Under the pieces are notes generated by a model. That model was not told the origin of the DNA, made no database searches, and was given only the letters and a program-made list of their open reading frames with translations. Positions 51,853 through 62,625 of a stretch of DNA of 64,000 nt are shown here, one piece after another; the first letter of the stretch is position 1, and every line of letters starts with the position of its first letter. Source of the stretch: JAABRB01 sp963735025 (GTDB taxonomy: Bacteria; Pseudomonadota; Gammaproteobacteria; Burkholderiales; SG8-39); assembly GCA_963735025.1 (NCBI GenBank), contig CAVTJG010000009.1, positions 868,001 to 932,000 on the forward strand. Reading direction: 5' to 3'. The translations under genes were made by a program, and so were the position numbers.

Positions 51853-54800
51853 TCAATGCAGGACGTGCCGGTAGGCGGCCCGGCAGTCCGGGGTGCCGTC
51901 CGCTGGCATGTCGTCCTTCAAGAGCCAATCGGAAGCGAAAGTGACCGGGAGCTGCCAGACGCGCAGCGCGCCCAGGACGACCGATTGGGTTGACACACTT
52001 ATTTCGGGGGCATCGAGCGTTCCGCCGACATTGATTCCGGGCGCAACCGGGAAGAGCCGGGGTTGTTTCGATCGCGGCGCGAAAGTGCCTCTCATGCCAC
52101 GGGAGCGGTAATCGACGACGAGATCGCCGGCAACCCGGGCGAGCGTCGTATCGAGCAATACGATCCGGCTAGTTGCGACGCCCTTGTCGATGATTGAAGC
52201 TGCCCACGATGCAATTGAGTTGCGACTGGGAACGCGGATCGAGCGTACGCAAGATCAAGGGCAAGACGCCGGACCCGAGTGCGCCTAGCGCTCCAGCCTC
52301 CTGGTCCTTCGGCAGAATGAGCACGTCGAATTCGCCACTCGCGTTCTGTACGAGCGATTCGGGAGCACCGTATGTCTTGACGTCCATGCTGAGGTCCAGC
52401 GTGCCCGGTGTGGGAGTTTTTGGGGCTCGATCGGCTCGCATCAGGGGGCCATATTCGAAATCCGGTTCCCTCGAACTTCATGGAGTATTGCGGCGATCTT
52501 TCCGCGCACGTCGATTGCGAAATCCGCGCTGAATTTGCCCTGACCGAACCACACGGTGGCCGGGTCGACCGCGAGCCGGCCGTTGGCAAGCGCCGCCTTC
52601 AGCTCGGCGCGGCCGACGACCTCCCCGGCCGAGGAGATCTCGTCCAACGTCAAATCGAGGTCGAAGTCGAAGGCTCGCAAGATGTTGGTGAGGACTGCGC
52701 GCATCCCGATCGAGCTTCGCCTGATCGATCTGCTCGCCACTCCTGGACTCCTTGACCGCGCGCTTTTCGACGTTCCCGGGACTCCAAGCCTGGGCGCCGA
52801 TATCCTCGAGGTGCACTGGCACGCCGCGTACTTTCGCCGCAAATCGCGGGCGCGTCATGCGCGTGTCGGCCGCCAGCGAGCCGCGGAACTCGCTCTTTCC
52901 GAGCCGCATGGCGAGATCCTGCGCCTTGATCTGGTTCGAGTCGGCATCGATGGTCGTCGACACCTTGTATGGCCCGAGTGGCGGCAGCGGGAAGCCGACG
53001 AGATCCGCGAGGGTGTGAATCGTGTCGCCGGAGAGATTCACCGTTCCGGAGAAACGCGGCGCATCCTTGTCGATCGTGGCGTTGCCCGCCGCTTCGAGCC
53101 GAGCGCGGTCGTAGTCGATCACGATGCGCACGGCATGGGGCTTGCCTTCTGGGAAAGAGCGCGTCAAGGGTGGGTAACTGGCCGGATGCCGCGAAAGGCT
53201 TGTCGCCCAGAGATCCTTTGATCGAAAAATCGATCGGCGCTGCGGCGGGCGCGTGGAGTTCGCCGCCAAAGTTCACCCGCGCGCCCTCCGGAAAGGCGTC
53301 CGACTTCGGCAGGAGCAAATGGGCGTCTTTCGCCTCGATCGAGATGGCGGCGTTGGCCGGCAACGCGGCTGCCGCTGCAGCGATCGCCTCGACGCGCATG
53401 GCCAGGCGGTCGATCCTTCCGGTGACACCCTGTTTCCCGAGCGGTCCGGGCATCCGGGCGATGTCTAGTCCGCGCGCCGCGAGGTCGCCAGCGAAGCGCA
53501 CGGTGTCCTGGCTGAATGCTGCGTCGAGCTTTCCCTCGACGCGCGCGCCCGACCAGTCGAGCGAGAAAGGACCGCGCACCGCGTTGTCGCGCACTTGTGC
53601 GCTGACGGCGACATTCTCCAAGGTCTGACGGAGGTAATCCGCCCGGCGCGCCTTCAACGAGAGATCGAGATCCGGAAGGGCGGGTGCGGGGGCGTCCTTG
53701 GTGGTCCGAGCGCGTCGATTCGCCGATCTCGGCCAGCTCGTCGCCCGCGATGGTTTGCATCTCGAGCGCGACGGTGGTTGGCGTACCGCTCCGGGCGGTC
53801 GCGTTACCGCTTCCGCGTGTCGCGCCGATCGCGATTTCCGTCGCGTCGACGCGCCAAGCTTGCGGGCCGGTGTCGACCGAACCGCGCAGGGATCCCGGTA
53901 CGCGCGGCAGCGTGATGCCGCCGATGAGCGGTGCGAGCTGGTCGAGGTGCGACACGGCGATGTCGAAGGCAAGCTTGACTGCCATGGCCGTACGCGGCTG
54001 CTCGATCCGGCCGCTCGCCTCGACCCTCGCTGCGCCGACACGCGCGTACAGGCGTTTCACCGCCCAGCTCCGGTCGTCGATCAGGTCGACAAGCGGGCTG
54101 CCGATGAGCTCGACCTCGAGCGGCTCGCCGGACAGCGTGCCCTGTGCGTTCGCGCGGACCGCCTCGCCGCGACCTGCCTTTATATCGATGGCGCGCAGCC
54201 TCACCTCGTGACGATCTCCGGCGAAAGGGACGACAAGCTTCAGGTCCTTGCCTGTCACCTGTCCTTGAAAATCGTCGAGCAAGGCGTTCACCGTCGCGCC
54301 CCGGGCGGAGGCGGTTGCACTCAGGCCGCCGACGCGTGGGTCGATCGTCGCCACGCCGCGCGACTGCGTGACGGCCGCGCGGGGAAGCGACTTCACGGAC
54401 ACGTGCGCGTCCATCGCGAACGGACCGCGTGCGTCGATCTCGATCGACGCTTCGCCGGGTGCCCCGTCGATGATGGCGGAGACGGTGGTCGTCAGCTTTC
54501 CGGCCTCGAGGCGCGACAAATAATTCGCATTGGTAGCGGAAAAGGGACCGTTCACGAGCCGGTCGTAAGAGACTGCGAGCTCGCCGTCGAAACGACGCAG
54601 CCTCTCGAGCACCCGCGTCAAGGTTCCCTCGAAAGTTCCCGCAGCGCCAAGCTCGACGGCGCGCCAGCGTTCGAGTACCGCAAAATCGATTTCGTGGGCG
54701 CTCAATGTGATATTGGCCGTCGGTCGCCCGCCGTGCACTGCCAGGCGTGCGTCACCCGAGATTGTGCCCATGGGTCCCGTGAGCTGCGCCCCCTCGAGGT

Positions 54801-55641
54801 TGACGTGATCCGCGGACGCTGCGAGGCTGGCAGTCATCTCGACCTGGCCGAGCTCCGGTGCATCGGCGCCGAGCGCCCTGAAGAACCGTTCTGCGGTGGC
54901 GGACTTGATTGCAAGTTTTCCTTGAAGTCCAAGCGGCGCGGGTGTCCACGAACCGCGCAAGGTGCTGTTCGCCCCGGCAAACGCCGCCGTCAGATTGAGC
55001 GGCCAGCGCTCGAGCCCGGCGAGCGCGTCATGCAACGTCGCAGTGATGGCCGTGACGTCCCATGCCTCTTTTTCGCGCGTGCCGCGAAGTGTGAGTTGCA
55101 TCGGTTGGCCTGCGCGTGCCGAGCCATCCACCTCGGCGAAGTCTACGGACCGAGGCGGTGCGCTGGCGCTGCGGACAAGCAATCGGGCGGGCGCGACGTG
55201 AAGCCTCCTGATCTCCACGAAGGTCCAACGCGATGGCTCGCCGGCAGTTGCCGCTGAAGGCACGGGAGCCTCGGTAGGCACCTCGGCTTCGAGGTGCTCC
55301 CCGGAAATTTCGGCCAGGCGGATCTCACGAGAGAAGAGCGCCCACAGGTCGACACGCACGCGGACCCGGTCGGCCGAAGCGCGGGCGACGCGTATCGCAC
55401 GACATTCGTCGAGCCGGACGTCGCCGCCCTCGATTCCCGGGCGGGTCCCGGTCACCAGGTGCAGCGTCCCGCCGATCGTTAGCGGGCAACCGAGGCTGTC
55501 CGAAAGCGCTGCGGCGACGCGCGCGCGGAAGCCGTCAATCGGAATGGAGAACTCGAACGCGAGCAGCGCGCCGACGACAAGCGCCGGAAAGATGCCGACG
55601 AAGCCGGCGATTGCGGCAATGCGGGACCGGGAACGCTTCAT
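51853..55641 (-). CDS. Very large AsmA-family protein (five frame breaks)
   Basis: About 1261 aa after repair at roughly 53700, 53155, 52710, 52445 and 52175 (four extra bases, one missing). The N-terminal anchor is IAAIAGFVGIFPALVVGALLAFEFSI, followed by DGFRARVAAALSDSLGCPLTIGGTL, the AsmA start. The long periplasmic body is repetitive, with segments such as FSGTVNLSGDTIHTLADLVGFPLPP. The C-terminus (DTTLARVAGDLVVDYRSRG, GGTLDAPEISVS) fits AsmA-like envelope proteins implicated in lipid transport. Five breaks in one gene could mean decay, but codon use and homology continue through each. It is co-directional with the symporter gene upstream (69 bases). Confidence 0.8.
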
Positions 55642-55710
55642 GAATATCTTCCGTGCCCAATCGTGCCACGTTCGCCCGAGTCGCGCCCCGGTGCGGTGCG
55701 AACAAACGCG

Positions 55711-57138
55711 TCAGTGATGATGCTGAAGGTGCGGGCGCGGACTCGCGAGCGATCCGAGCCACATACCGACGATCGCGAATCCGAAACCGACGAGCTGGGG
55801 CGGCCAAAGGCCGTCGGGCGCGAAAAGCTCCAGGCCGCCCCAGGAGACGATCCCGAGGGCCATCGAGAGAATCGCGCCTTGCGAAGTGGAGCGCTTCCAG
55901 TAGATGCCGGCCGCCAAAGGCACGAGGCACGACACCAGGGTCACCTTGTAGGTGTTCTGCACCATCTGATAGATGGAGGCCTCGCTGTTCAGCGCGAAGA
56001 GCATCACCGCCAGCGTGAAGATCACCAGCACGAGCCGCAACGTGAGCAGGAACTGCCGGTCGCCGAGATGGGGAACGAAGTGCTTCAGGATGTTCTCGGT
56101 GAAGAGCGCGGTGGGCGCAAGCAGCGCACCGCTTGCCGTCGAGAGGATTGCGGACAGCAGCGCTCCGAAGAACATCACCTGCGCGAAGAGCGGCGTGTGG
56201 TTGAGGATGAGCGTCGGCAGGATGAGCTGGAACTCGGTGCCTTCCGTGGCGAGGAGCGGCTCGACCATCTGCGGGTCGATGAGCAGCGCCGAGTAGGCGA
56301 GGAAGATCGGCACGAAAGCGAAGCAGAAGTAGGCGACGGCGCCGATCAGGGTTCCGCGCACTGCGGTCTGCTCGTCCTTGGCCGACGTGACGCGCTGAAA
56401 GATGTCCTGCTGCGGGATCGAGCCGATGGCCGCCGTCAGCCACGCGGCGAAGAAGGCGAGCATGTCTTTCGCCTCGAGCTTGGGCAGGAACGCCAGCTTG
56501 CCGGCGTCGGCGGCATGGCTGATGACCGGGCCCGGGCCGCCTACCATGTCGCCGATCACGAAGGCGAGGTAAAGGAGACCGATCACGATGATCACGGTCT
56601 GGAAGAGATCGGTGAATGCGATCGACCACATTCCGCCGACGAGCGTATAGATGAGCACGCATGCGGCGCCGATGCCGATGCCGGTGGCGAGCGGAATGGC
56701 ACCGCCGGACAGCGTATGAAAGACGATGCCGAGCGCAGCCATCTGCGCCGAAGTCCAGCCCAGGTACGAGATCGTGATCGCGAGGCTGGTGGCGAGCTCT
56801 ACCGGTTTGCCGTAGCGCTTGCGGTAGAAGTCGCCGATGGTGAGCAGGTCCATGCGATAGAACGCGCGCGCGAAGAAGAGCGCCACGAACACGAGGCAAA
56901 AGGAAAAGCCGAAGGGATCGGCGACGATCCCGTGCATGCCCTCCTTCACGAAGGTGGTCGAGACCGACAGGACCGTTTCCGCGCCGAACCAGGTTGCAAA
57001 AACGGTCGTGACGCTCATGTAGAGCGGCAGGCTCCGGCCGGCGACGAGGAAATCCCGCGAATTCTTGACGCGCCGGGCGGCCCACAGCCCGATGCCGATC
57101 GAGACCGCCAGATAAAGTCCGACGAGTCCGATCAGCAT
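55711..57138 (-). CDS. Sodium:solute symporter (SSS family)
   Basis: 475 aa transporter with about 13 helices. It has the LeuT-fold SSS start (YLAVSIGIGLWAARRVKNSRDFLVAGRSLPLYMSVTTVFATWFGAET), the family signature region GFSFCLVFVALFFARAFYRMDLLTIGDFYRKRYGK and GSIPQQDIFQRVTSAKDE. A His tail (LQHHH) closes it. ATG 57138 lies 7 bases after the ubiB stop; a longer start at 57177 would overlap ubiB. Substrates in the family range from proline to short-chain acids. Location after ubiB suggests operon carry-over rather than a shared function. Confidence 0.9.
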   Translation of the reverse strand: MLIGLVGLYLAVSIGIGLWAARRVKNSRDFLVAGRSLPLYMSVTTVFATWFGAETVLSVSTTFVKEGMHGIVADPFGFSFCLVFVALFFARAFYRMDLLTIGDFYRKRYGKPVELATSLAITISYLGWTSAQMAALGIVFHTLSGGAIPLATGIGIGAACVLIYTLVGGMWSIAFTDLFQTVIIVIGLLYLAFVIGDMVGGPGPVISHAADAGKLAFLPKLEAKDMLAFFAAWLTAAIGSIPQQDIFQRVTSAKDEQTAVRGTLIGAVAYFCFAFVPIFLAYSALLIDPQMVEPLLATEGTEFQLILPTLILNHTPLFAQVMFFGALLSAILSTASGALLAPTALFTENILKHFVPHLGDRQFLLTLRLVLVIFTLAVMLFALNSEASIYQMVQNTYKVTLVSCLVPLAAGIYWKRSTSQGAILSMALGIVSWGGLELFAPDGLWPPQLVGFGFAIVGMWLGSLASPRPHLQHHH

Positions 57139-57145
57139 CGTCCGG

Positions 57146-58675
57146 TCAATCCAGCCATCGTGCCAGCTCGACGGCAAGTATCGCGGCGAGCAGCACGACG
57201 CCGGCCGCGATCCAGCGCCGCGTGCGACGTTTCTCCTCCGCGAGCGCTGCGGTCGCGCGGCTGAGTGAGTCCGCGGCGCGGCTTGCGAGCGCCTCGTGCA
57301 GCAGGCGCGGCAGTTGCGGAGCGAGCCGCGCCCATTGCGGCGCCTCCGCTTTCATCTGCTCCGCGAACGCAGCGAATCCCATCTGCTCGCCCATCCAGCG
57401 CTCGAGAAACGGCTTGGCCGTGTCCCAGAGGTTGAGATTCGGATCGAGCATGCGCCCGAGCCCCTCGATGTTGAGCAGCGTCTTTTGCAGCATGAGTAGC
57501 TGCGGCTGCATCACCAGATGGTAGCGACGCGAGGTCTCGAAGAGGCGGAGCAGCGCGCGGCCGAAGGAGATCTCCGCGAACGGTCGGTCGAAGAACGGTT
57601 CGCACACGGCCCGGATCGCGCCCTCGAAGTCGGTGAGATGCGTGGTCTCCGGCGCCCAGCCGCTCTCGAGGAGCGCCTCGGCGACGCGTCGATAATCGCG
57701 CTGGAAGAAACCGAGGAAGACGTCGGCCACGAATCGCTTGTCGGCGTCGCCGAGCGTACCCATGATCCCGAAATCCACCGCGATGTAGCGACCTTCAGGT
57801 GACACGAAAATGTTGCCCGGGTGCATGTCCGCGTGAAAGAATCCGTCGCGCAGCGTCTGGGTGAAGAACAGCTCGACGCCGTGGCGCGCGAGCTGCGGGA
57901 TATCGACTCCCTGCTCGCGCAGCAGCTCTACGCGGCTGATCGGCGCGCCGTGGATGCGCTCCATGGTCATCACGTTGGTGGCGCACCAGTCCCAGTACAC
58001 CTCCGGCACGAAAAGGAGCGGCGAGCCCTCGAAGTTGCGGCGCAGCTGGCTCGCATTGGCCGCCTCGCGCATGAGGTCGAGCTCCTCGTGGAGATGCCGC
58101 GCGAACTCTGCAACGACATCGCGTGGCCGAAGTCTGCGAGCTTCGCCCCACAAGCGTTCGAGGAGCCACGCGCCCGTGTCCATCAGGGCGAGGTCGCGGC
58201 GAATGCCGGGCAGGATCTTCGGTCTCAGTACTTTGACGGCGACCTCGCGTCCGTCGGGCAGCGTGGCGAGGTGCACCTGCGCGATCGAGGCGCTGGCGAC
58301 CGGTGTCGTCTCGAAGGTCGCATAGCAATCGGAGAGCTTCTTGCGAAACGACCGCTCGATCTCGGCGATCGCCTGCTCGGCGGGGAAAGGCGGGACCTGG
58401 TCCTGCAGCTTGGCAAGCTCCTCGGCCAGATCCGGCGGCAGCAGGTCGCGCCGGGTGGAGAGCACCTGTCCGAACTTGACGAAAATCGGCCCGAGGGTCT
58501 CGAGCGCGCGGCGCAGCCGCACTGCGCGCGGCTCGCGCAAGTCGCGAAACGCGAACACCCGTCCGAATGCGCGCGCCGCGGCACCGATCGGGGCGTCGAT
58601 CGGAGCGAAGAACTCGTCGAGGCCGAATCGGTAGGCCACGGCGAGGATGCGGGCGAGTCGCAGGAGGCGGCGCAT
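57146..58675 (-). CDS. ubiB: Ubiquinone biosynthesis protein UbiB (ABC1/ADCK kinase-like)
   Basis: 509 aa. Atypical kinase/ATPase required for coenzyme Q synthesis, membrane-associated. The diagnostic KxGQ motif is IFVKFGQVLSTRRDLLPPDLAEELAKLQDQVPPF, the Ala-rich loop is ASASIAQVHLATL, and the catalytic segments are FFHADMHPGNIFV and YIAVDFGIMGTL. A C-terminal membrane helix (WIAAGVVLLAAILAVELARW) matches family architecture. With ubiJ and ubiE upstream on the same strand it completes the usual proteobacterial ubiquinone set, here interrupted by sulfur-amino-acid genes. Confidence 0.95.
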   Translation of the reverse strand: MRRLLRLARILAVAYRFGLDEFFAPIDAPIGAAARAFGRVFAFRDLREPRAVRLRRALETLGPIFVKFGQVLSTRRDLLPPDLAEELAKLQDQVPPFPAEQAIAEIERSFRKKLSDCYATFETTPVASASIAQVHLATLPDGREVAVKVLRPKILPGIRRDLALMDTGAWLLERLWGEARRLRPRDVVAEFARHLHEELDLMREAANASQLRRNFEGSPLLFVPEVYWDWCATNVMTMERIHGAPISRVELLREQGVDIPQLARHGVELFFTQTLRDGFFHADMHPGNIFVSPEGRYIAVDFGIMGTLGDADKRFVADVFLGFFQRDYRRVAEALLESGWAPETTHLTDFEGAIRAVCEPFFDRPFAEISFGRALLRLFETSRRYHLVMQPQLLMLQKTLLNIEGLGRMLDPNLNLWDTAKPFLERWMGEQMGFAAFAEQMKAEAPQWARLAPQLPRLLHEALASRAADSLSRATAALAEEKRRTRRWIAAGVVLLAAILAVELARWLD

Positions 58676-58751
58676 GGGTCGGCGGTGCCGGGAGCGGCGA
58701 ATCTAACCGGAATCGCCGGGTGGGGCAAAGGCGCAGGTCAACTGGCGTGCA

Positions 58752-59384
58752 TCAGCGAAGTGCGGCCAGCTGTCGGTCGTGAACCCGCGCGAGCAGCAGT
58801 TGCGAGACTGTGGCACCCACGAGCGCGAGGAACATGTCCCACTGCGTGTCCCACGGGTCGCCCTGAGTGCCGAGAAACTCATTGGCGCCTTCGCCGACCA
58901 GCACCGCAGTCCACCATTCGATCAGCTCGTAGCAGGCGCTGATGGCGAGAACGACGCAAAGCACGAGAAAGAAGAGCATCTTTCCCCGCTTGAGTGGTGT
59001 GACGCGGAGCAGGATCTCGCGCGCGATGATCGCCGGGACGAAACCTTGCGCAAGGTGACCGATACGATCATAGGGATTGCGGGCGAAATCGAAGGCGTCC
59101 TGCAGCCAGAAGCCGAGCGGCACGTGCGCGTAGGTGTAGTGCCCGCCGAGAAGCAGGATGAGAGCGTGGATGAAGATGAGCCGGTAGGCGAGCGATGTGA
59201 GCGGGAAGGTGCGCCAGGTGGCGACGAGGATCGGGATCGCGATCCCCACCGGCGCGGCCTCGAGGGCCCAGGTGCCGAGCTCCCGCGGCCGGATGGCGGA
59301 AAGACCAAGCGCGACGATGACCAGGACGAGCAGAATGATCTGCTCGCGCCTCGGCGCGGCTTGCGGCGTCGCGGCCGCGCTCAG
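58752..59384 (-). CDS. DUF2238 (YjdF-like) membrane protein, start uncertain
   Basis: About 210 aa, with six hydrophobic segments. The conserved core is LIFIHALILLLGGHYTYAHVPLGFWLQDAFDFARNPYDRIGHLAQGFVPAIIAREILLR, and EFLGTQGDPWDTQWDM near the end. Family-like sequence extends upstream of the only standard start, GTG 59249, to near 59384 (EQIILLVLVIVALGLSAIRPRELG), where a CTG overlaps the preceding stop. Either CTG is used, GTG 59249 gives a shorter product, or a start has been lost by error. Function is unknown. It lies between the transsulfuration enzyme and ubiB. Confidence 0.75.
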   Translation of the reverse strand: MSAAATPQAAPRREQIILLVLVIVALGLSAIRPRELGTWALEAAPVGIAIPILVATWRTFPLTSLAYRLIFIHALILLLGGHYTYAHVPLGFWLQDAFDFARNPYDRIGHLAQGFVPAIIAREILLRVTPLKRGKMLFFLVLCVVLAISACYELIEWWTAVLVGEGANEFLGTQGDPWDTQWDMFLALVGATVSQLLLARVHDRQLAALR

Positions 59385-60562
59385 CTCAGCGCCTCGCCGA
59401 GTTCCGCGATCAGATCCTCGACATCCTCGACGCCGACCGACAGGCGCACCAGACCGTCAGTGATGCCCAGATCGGCCCGCACGCCGGCCGGTATTGACGC
59501 GTGCGTCATGATCGCGGGATGTTCGATCAGGCTTTCGACCCCACCAAGGCTTTCGGCGAGCGCGAAGATCCGGCAGCGCTCGAGGAACCGCCGCGACGCT
59601 TCGAGACCGCCCGCGAGAACCGCCGTCACCATGCCGCCGTAGCGCCCGTTCATCTGACGGTCGGCCAACGCCTTTTGCGGGTGACTCGCGAGGCCCGGGT
59701 AGTACACGCGCTCCACTTTCGGGTGCGCCTCCAGGAACTGCGCGATCGTCAGCGCATTGGCGCAGTGCCGCTCCATGCGCAGTGCGAGTGTCTTCAGCCC
59801 GCGCAGCACGAGAAATGCGTCGAACGGGCTTGGCACGCCGCCCACCGCGTTCTGCAGGTATGCAAGGCGGTCGCGCAATGCCTCGTCCTCGCGGATGACC
59901 GCGACGCCGCCGATGACATCCGAGTGGCCGTTCAGGTACTTCGTCGCGGAGTGCACCACGATGTCGAATCCGTGTTCGAGCGGCCGCTGGACCCATGGCG
60001 AGGCGAACGTGTTGTCGCACACGGCCAGGATGCCGCGCTTGCGCGTGATCGCTGCGATCGCTGCAAGGTCGACCAGCTTGAGGAGCGGGTTCGTCGGCGA
60101 CTCCACCCAGACCATGCGCGTGTTGGGGCGCAGCGCGGGCTCGAGCTTCGCAGGGTCGGAAAGGTCGACGAAGCTGAATTCCAGTCCGGCGGAGCGTCGC
60201 CGCACGTTCTCGAAGAGCCGATAACTTCCGCCATAGAGATCGTGCATCGCCACGACGTGCGAGCCTGAATCGAGCAGCTCGAGCACGGTTCCCATCGCCG
60301 CGAGTCCCGATGCAAAGGCGAAGCCCGCAAAACCGCTTTCCAGGCTCGCCACGCACTCCTCCAGCGCATCGCGCGTCGGGTTACGAGTGCGCGCGTAGTC
60401 GAAGCCCTTGTGGACCCCGGGGCTCGCCTGGACATAGGTCGAGGTCGCGTAGATCGGCGTCATGATCGCGCCGGTGGTCGGATCCGGCGCCTGACCGGCG
60501 TGGATCGCGCGCGTTGCAAAGCGATGCTGCGGCTTCCCTGGTTTGCCCATTCGTTCATCCAT
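59381..60562 (-). CDS. PLP-dependent transsulfuration enzyme (cystathionine gamma-lyase/synthase type)
   Basis: 393 aa Cys/Met-metabolism PLP enzyme. The Schiff-base Lys is in VVHSATKYLNGHSDVIGG; the cofactor-contact region is FASGLAAMGTVLELL, with YGGSYRLFE, ESPTNPLLKLVD and DNTFASPWVQRPLEHG also typical. MTHASIPAGVRADLGITDGLVRLSVGVED is the classic C-terminal block. The start at 60562 has GAGGA about 9 bases upstream. With cystathionine beta-synthase encoded two genes upstream, reverse transsulfuration (homocysteine to cysteine) is likely, so gamma-lyase activity is favoured, but gamma-synthase cannot be excluded. Confidence 0.92.
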   Translation of the reverse strand: MDERMGKPGKPQHRFATRAIHAGQAPDPTTGAIMTPIYATSTYVQASPGVHKGFDYARTRNPTRDALEECVASLESGFAGFAFASGLAAMGTVLELLDSGSHVVAMHDLYGGSYRLFENVRRRSAGLEFSFVDLSDPAKLEPALRPNTRMVWVESPTNPLLKLVDLAAIAAITRKRGILAVCDNTFASPWVQRPLEHGFDIVVHSATKYLNGHSDVIGGVAVIREDEALRDRLAYLQNAVGGVPSPFDAFLVLRGLKTLALRMERHCANALTIAQFLEAHPKVERVYYPGLASHPQKALADRQMNGRYGGMVTAVLAGGLEASRRFLERCRIFALAESLGGVESLIEHPAIMTHASIPAGVRADLGITDGLVRLSVGVEDVEDLIAELGEALS

Positions 60563-60576
60563 GGCCCGATTCCTCG

Positions 60577-61176
60577 TCAATTTTCGTCGCTACCGCGCGC
60601 AGCATCGGCGGCAGCCAGCCGCTGGATACGCTTGTCGAGGCGCTCGACGCCATCGCGCACTTCGTCCACCTCGCGTCCAAACGCGTCGAGCTCGTACGAG
60701 TGCATGAGCAGGCCGGCCTCGTCCTTGAGGTACTCCGTGATGTTCTCGCCGAGTCGCCCGGCGGCCTCGCGCTGCCACGCGGAGAACGCGCGCGCAGCAC
60801 CCGCCATGCGATGCGCGACGACGTCGCCGACCACGCGCGAGAGGTCTTCTTCGACGTCCCACCGCAGATTTTGAAACAGGAACTGGACGGTACTGGCAAG
60901 TGCGGCATCGCCGTCCAGACCCACTTCGCGCAGGGCGGCTTCATCCCGCGCGATGATGCGCGGCAACGCCGCCGGTGGGATCGTCAGCGTCAGCGCGACG
61001 TCCTCGTCCGTGCACGCTCCCACCAGGCCTGATTCGTCGATCTCCAGGACGAGATCCGGCAGCGGCGCGAGACGGAACCGAACGCGCTGGCCGGAAAACG
61101 GAACGAGCCGGTCGCGCGCCCACTGCTCGCGCCCAAGCAAGTGATTGATGGCCGCCACGGCAGGAAAATCGATCAT
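60577..61176 (-). CDS. ubiJ: Ubiquinone biosynthesis accessory factor UbiJ (SCP2 domain)
   Basis: 199 aa. It has an N-terminal SCP2-like lipid-binding domain (AINHLLGREQWARDRLVPFSGQRVRFRLAPLPDLVLEI, with TDEDVALTLTIPPAALPRIIA), then WDVEEDLSRVVGDVVAHRMAG and a helical C-terminus with DEVRDGVERLDKRIQRLAAADA. This matches UbiJ/YigP, which organises the soluble ubiquinone-synthesis complex. Position between ubiE (upstream) and ubiB (downstream) supports the assignment. It starts 24 bases after the beta-synthase stop and ends 14 bases before the transsulfuration gene. Confidence 0.88.
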   Translation of the reverse strand: MIDFPAVAAINHLLGREQWARDRLVPFSGQRVRFRLAPLPDLVLEIDESGLVGACTDEDVALTLTIPPAALPRIIARDEAALREVGLDGDAALASTVQFLFQNLRWDVEEDLSRVVGDVVAHRMAGAARAFSAWQREAAGRLGENITEYLKDEAGLLMHSYELDAFGREVDEVRDGVERLDKRIQRLAAADAARGSDEN

Positions 61177-61200
61177 CCGGGCGAGTTCTTGCGCGTCGGC

Positions 61201-62583
61201 TCACTTGCGACGCGTGGCCAGAAACTGAACCACGTCGATCTTGCTGATGATGCCAACCGCCTTGCCTCCTTCGACGGCAACGGCCACATTGTGCGCGTCG
61301 AACACCGATTGCACGGCCGTCAAGGGGTCATCGAGTGCGACCTGTCCTTCCAGTGCCTCGGCAACGCTGCTGACCGGATCGTTCGCGGTGCAGCGACCGC
61401 TGACGAGCCCCTGCAGGATGTCGAGCTCGTGGACCATGCGCAGCGCGCCATCGCCTGCGCCCTGCAGTGGCAGCTGCGAAAAGCCGAGCTCCGACATGCG
61501 GCTCACCACGTGGCCAATGGTTTCGCCGGCCGCCGCGAACTCGACCTTGCCGCCCTTGAATTTCAGGATGTCGCGCACGGTCCCCAGGCGCTCCTCCGGT
61601 CCAACGAAACCCATGTCCTGCATCCACGTGTCGCTGTAGAGCTTGCTGAGATAGCGGTCACCCGAGTCCGGAATGATCACGACCACGATCTTGCCGGGGC
61701 CGAGCTCGCGCGCGACCTTGAGGGCCCCCCACAGTGCGGTGCCGGTCGACCCGCCCGAGAATATGCCCTCCTCGCGCGCCAGCCGCCGTGTGACGTGAAA
61801 CGAATCGCGGTCCGAGACCTCGACGATCTCGTCGATCACCGAGAAATCAAGCGTTCCCACCATGAAGTCGTGGCCGATGCCCTCGACCCGGTAGATCGAC
61901 GGCTTGGGCATGCTGCCCTTGTAATAGAGATCGTGATAGATGCTGCCGCGCGGGTCCGGGCAAACGACGCGCACGGTGCGTCCGGCCGCCGCGGCTTTTT
62001 CCTTGAGGAACTTCGCGGCACCGGAGATCGTCCCGCCGGTGCCGATTCCGCCCACCAGGCAATCGATCAGTCCGTCGGTATCCTCCCAGATCTCCGGACC
62101 TGTGGTCAGATAGTGTGCCTCCGGATTCGCCATGTTGAAGTACTGGTCCGTGTAGAAGGCGTCCGGCGTCTCGCGCGCAATGCGTTTCGCGGTCTCGACG
62201 TAGCTCTCGGGATGATCGTGCGGTAGCTCGGTGCGCGTGATCACCACCTCCGCGCCGTACGCCTTGAGCATGTCGATCTTCTCCTTGCTCATCTTGTCCG
62301 GCATCGTGAAGATGCAGCGGTAGCCGCGCGCGCTTGCAACCATGGCGAGGCCGAGACCGGTGTTGCCCGAAGTGCTCTCGACCAGCGTGGCGCCCGGCTT
62401 GAGGAGGCCGGCCGCTTCGGCGCGCTTGACAATATTGACCGCGATCCGGTCTTTGACTGAACCGCCCGGATTGAGGTACTCGAGCTTCGCGTAGACCGTC
62501 GCCATGTCCGGCGACACGATGCGGTTGAGCCGCACGAGTGGCGTGCGGCCGACGAGATCCAGGACGCTCTCGAAATATCGCAT
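61201..62583 (-). CDS. cbs: Cystathionine beta-synthase with C-terminal CBS pair
   Basis: 460 aa. The PLP fold has ESVLDLVGRTPLVRLN, the Schiff-base Lys in NPGGSVKDRIAVNIV, STSGNTGLGLAM and the phosphate loop GGIGTGGTISG. Residues about 335-455 form two CBS motifs (KVEFAAAGETIGHVVSRMSELGFSQLPL and GQVALDDPLTAVQSVFDAHNVAVAV...ISKIDVVQFLA), likely regulatory. There is no haem-binding N-terminal extension. It condenses serine and homocysteine to cystathionine, feeding the gamma-lyase gene two positions downstream. No frame damage is present. Confidence 0.94.
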   Translation of the reverse strand: MRYFESVLDLVGRTPLVRLNRIVSPDMATVYAKLEYLNPGGSVKDRIAVNIVKRAEAAGLLKPGATLVESTSGNTGLGLAMVASARGYRCIFTMPDKMSKEKIDMLKAYGAEVVITRTELPHDHPESYVETAKRIARETPDAFYTDQYFNMANPEAHYLTTGPEIWEDTDGLIDCLVGGIGTGGTISGAAKFLKEKAAAAGRTVRVVCPDPRGSIYHDLYYKGSMPKPSIYRVEGIGHDFMVGTLDFSVIDEIVEVSDRDSFHVTRRLAREEGIFSGGSTGTALWGALKVARELGPGKIVVVIIPDSGDRYLSKLYSDTWMQDMGFVGPEERLGTVRDILKFKGGKVEFAAAGETIGHVVSRMSELGFSQLPLQGAGDGALRMVHELDILQGLVSGRCTANDPVSSVAEALEGQVALDDPLTAVQSVFDAHNVAVAVEGGKAVGIISKIDVVQFLATRRK

Positions 62584-62625
62584 CGGCGCGGGCTCGCGCG
62601 GCGGAAGATGCGCGGCGGGGCGCGC

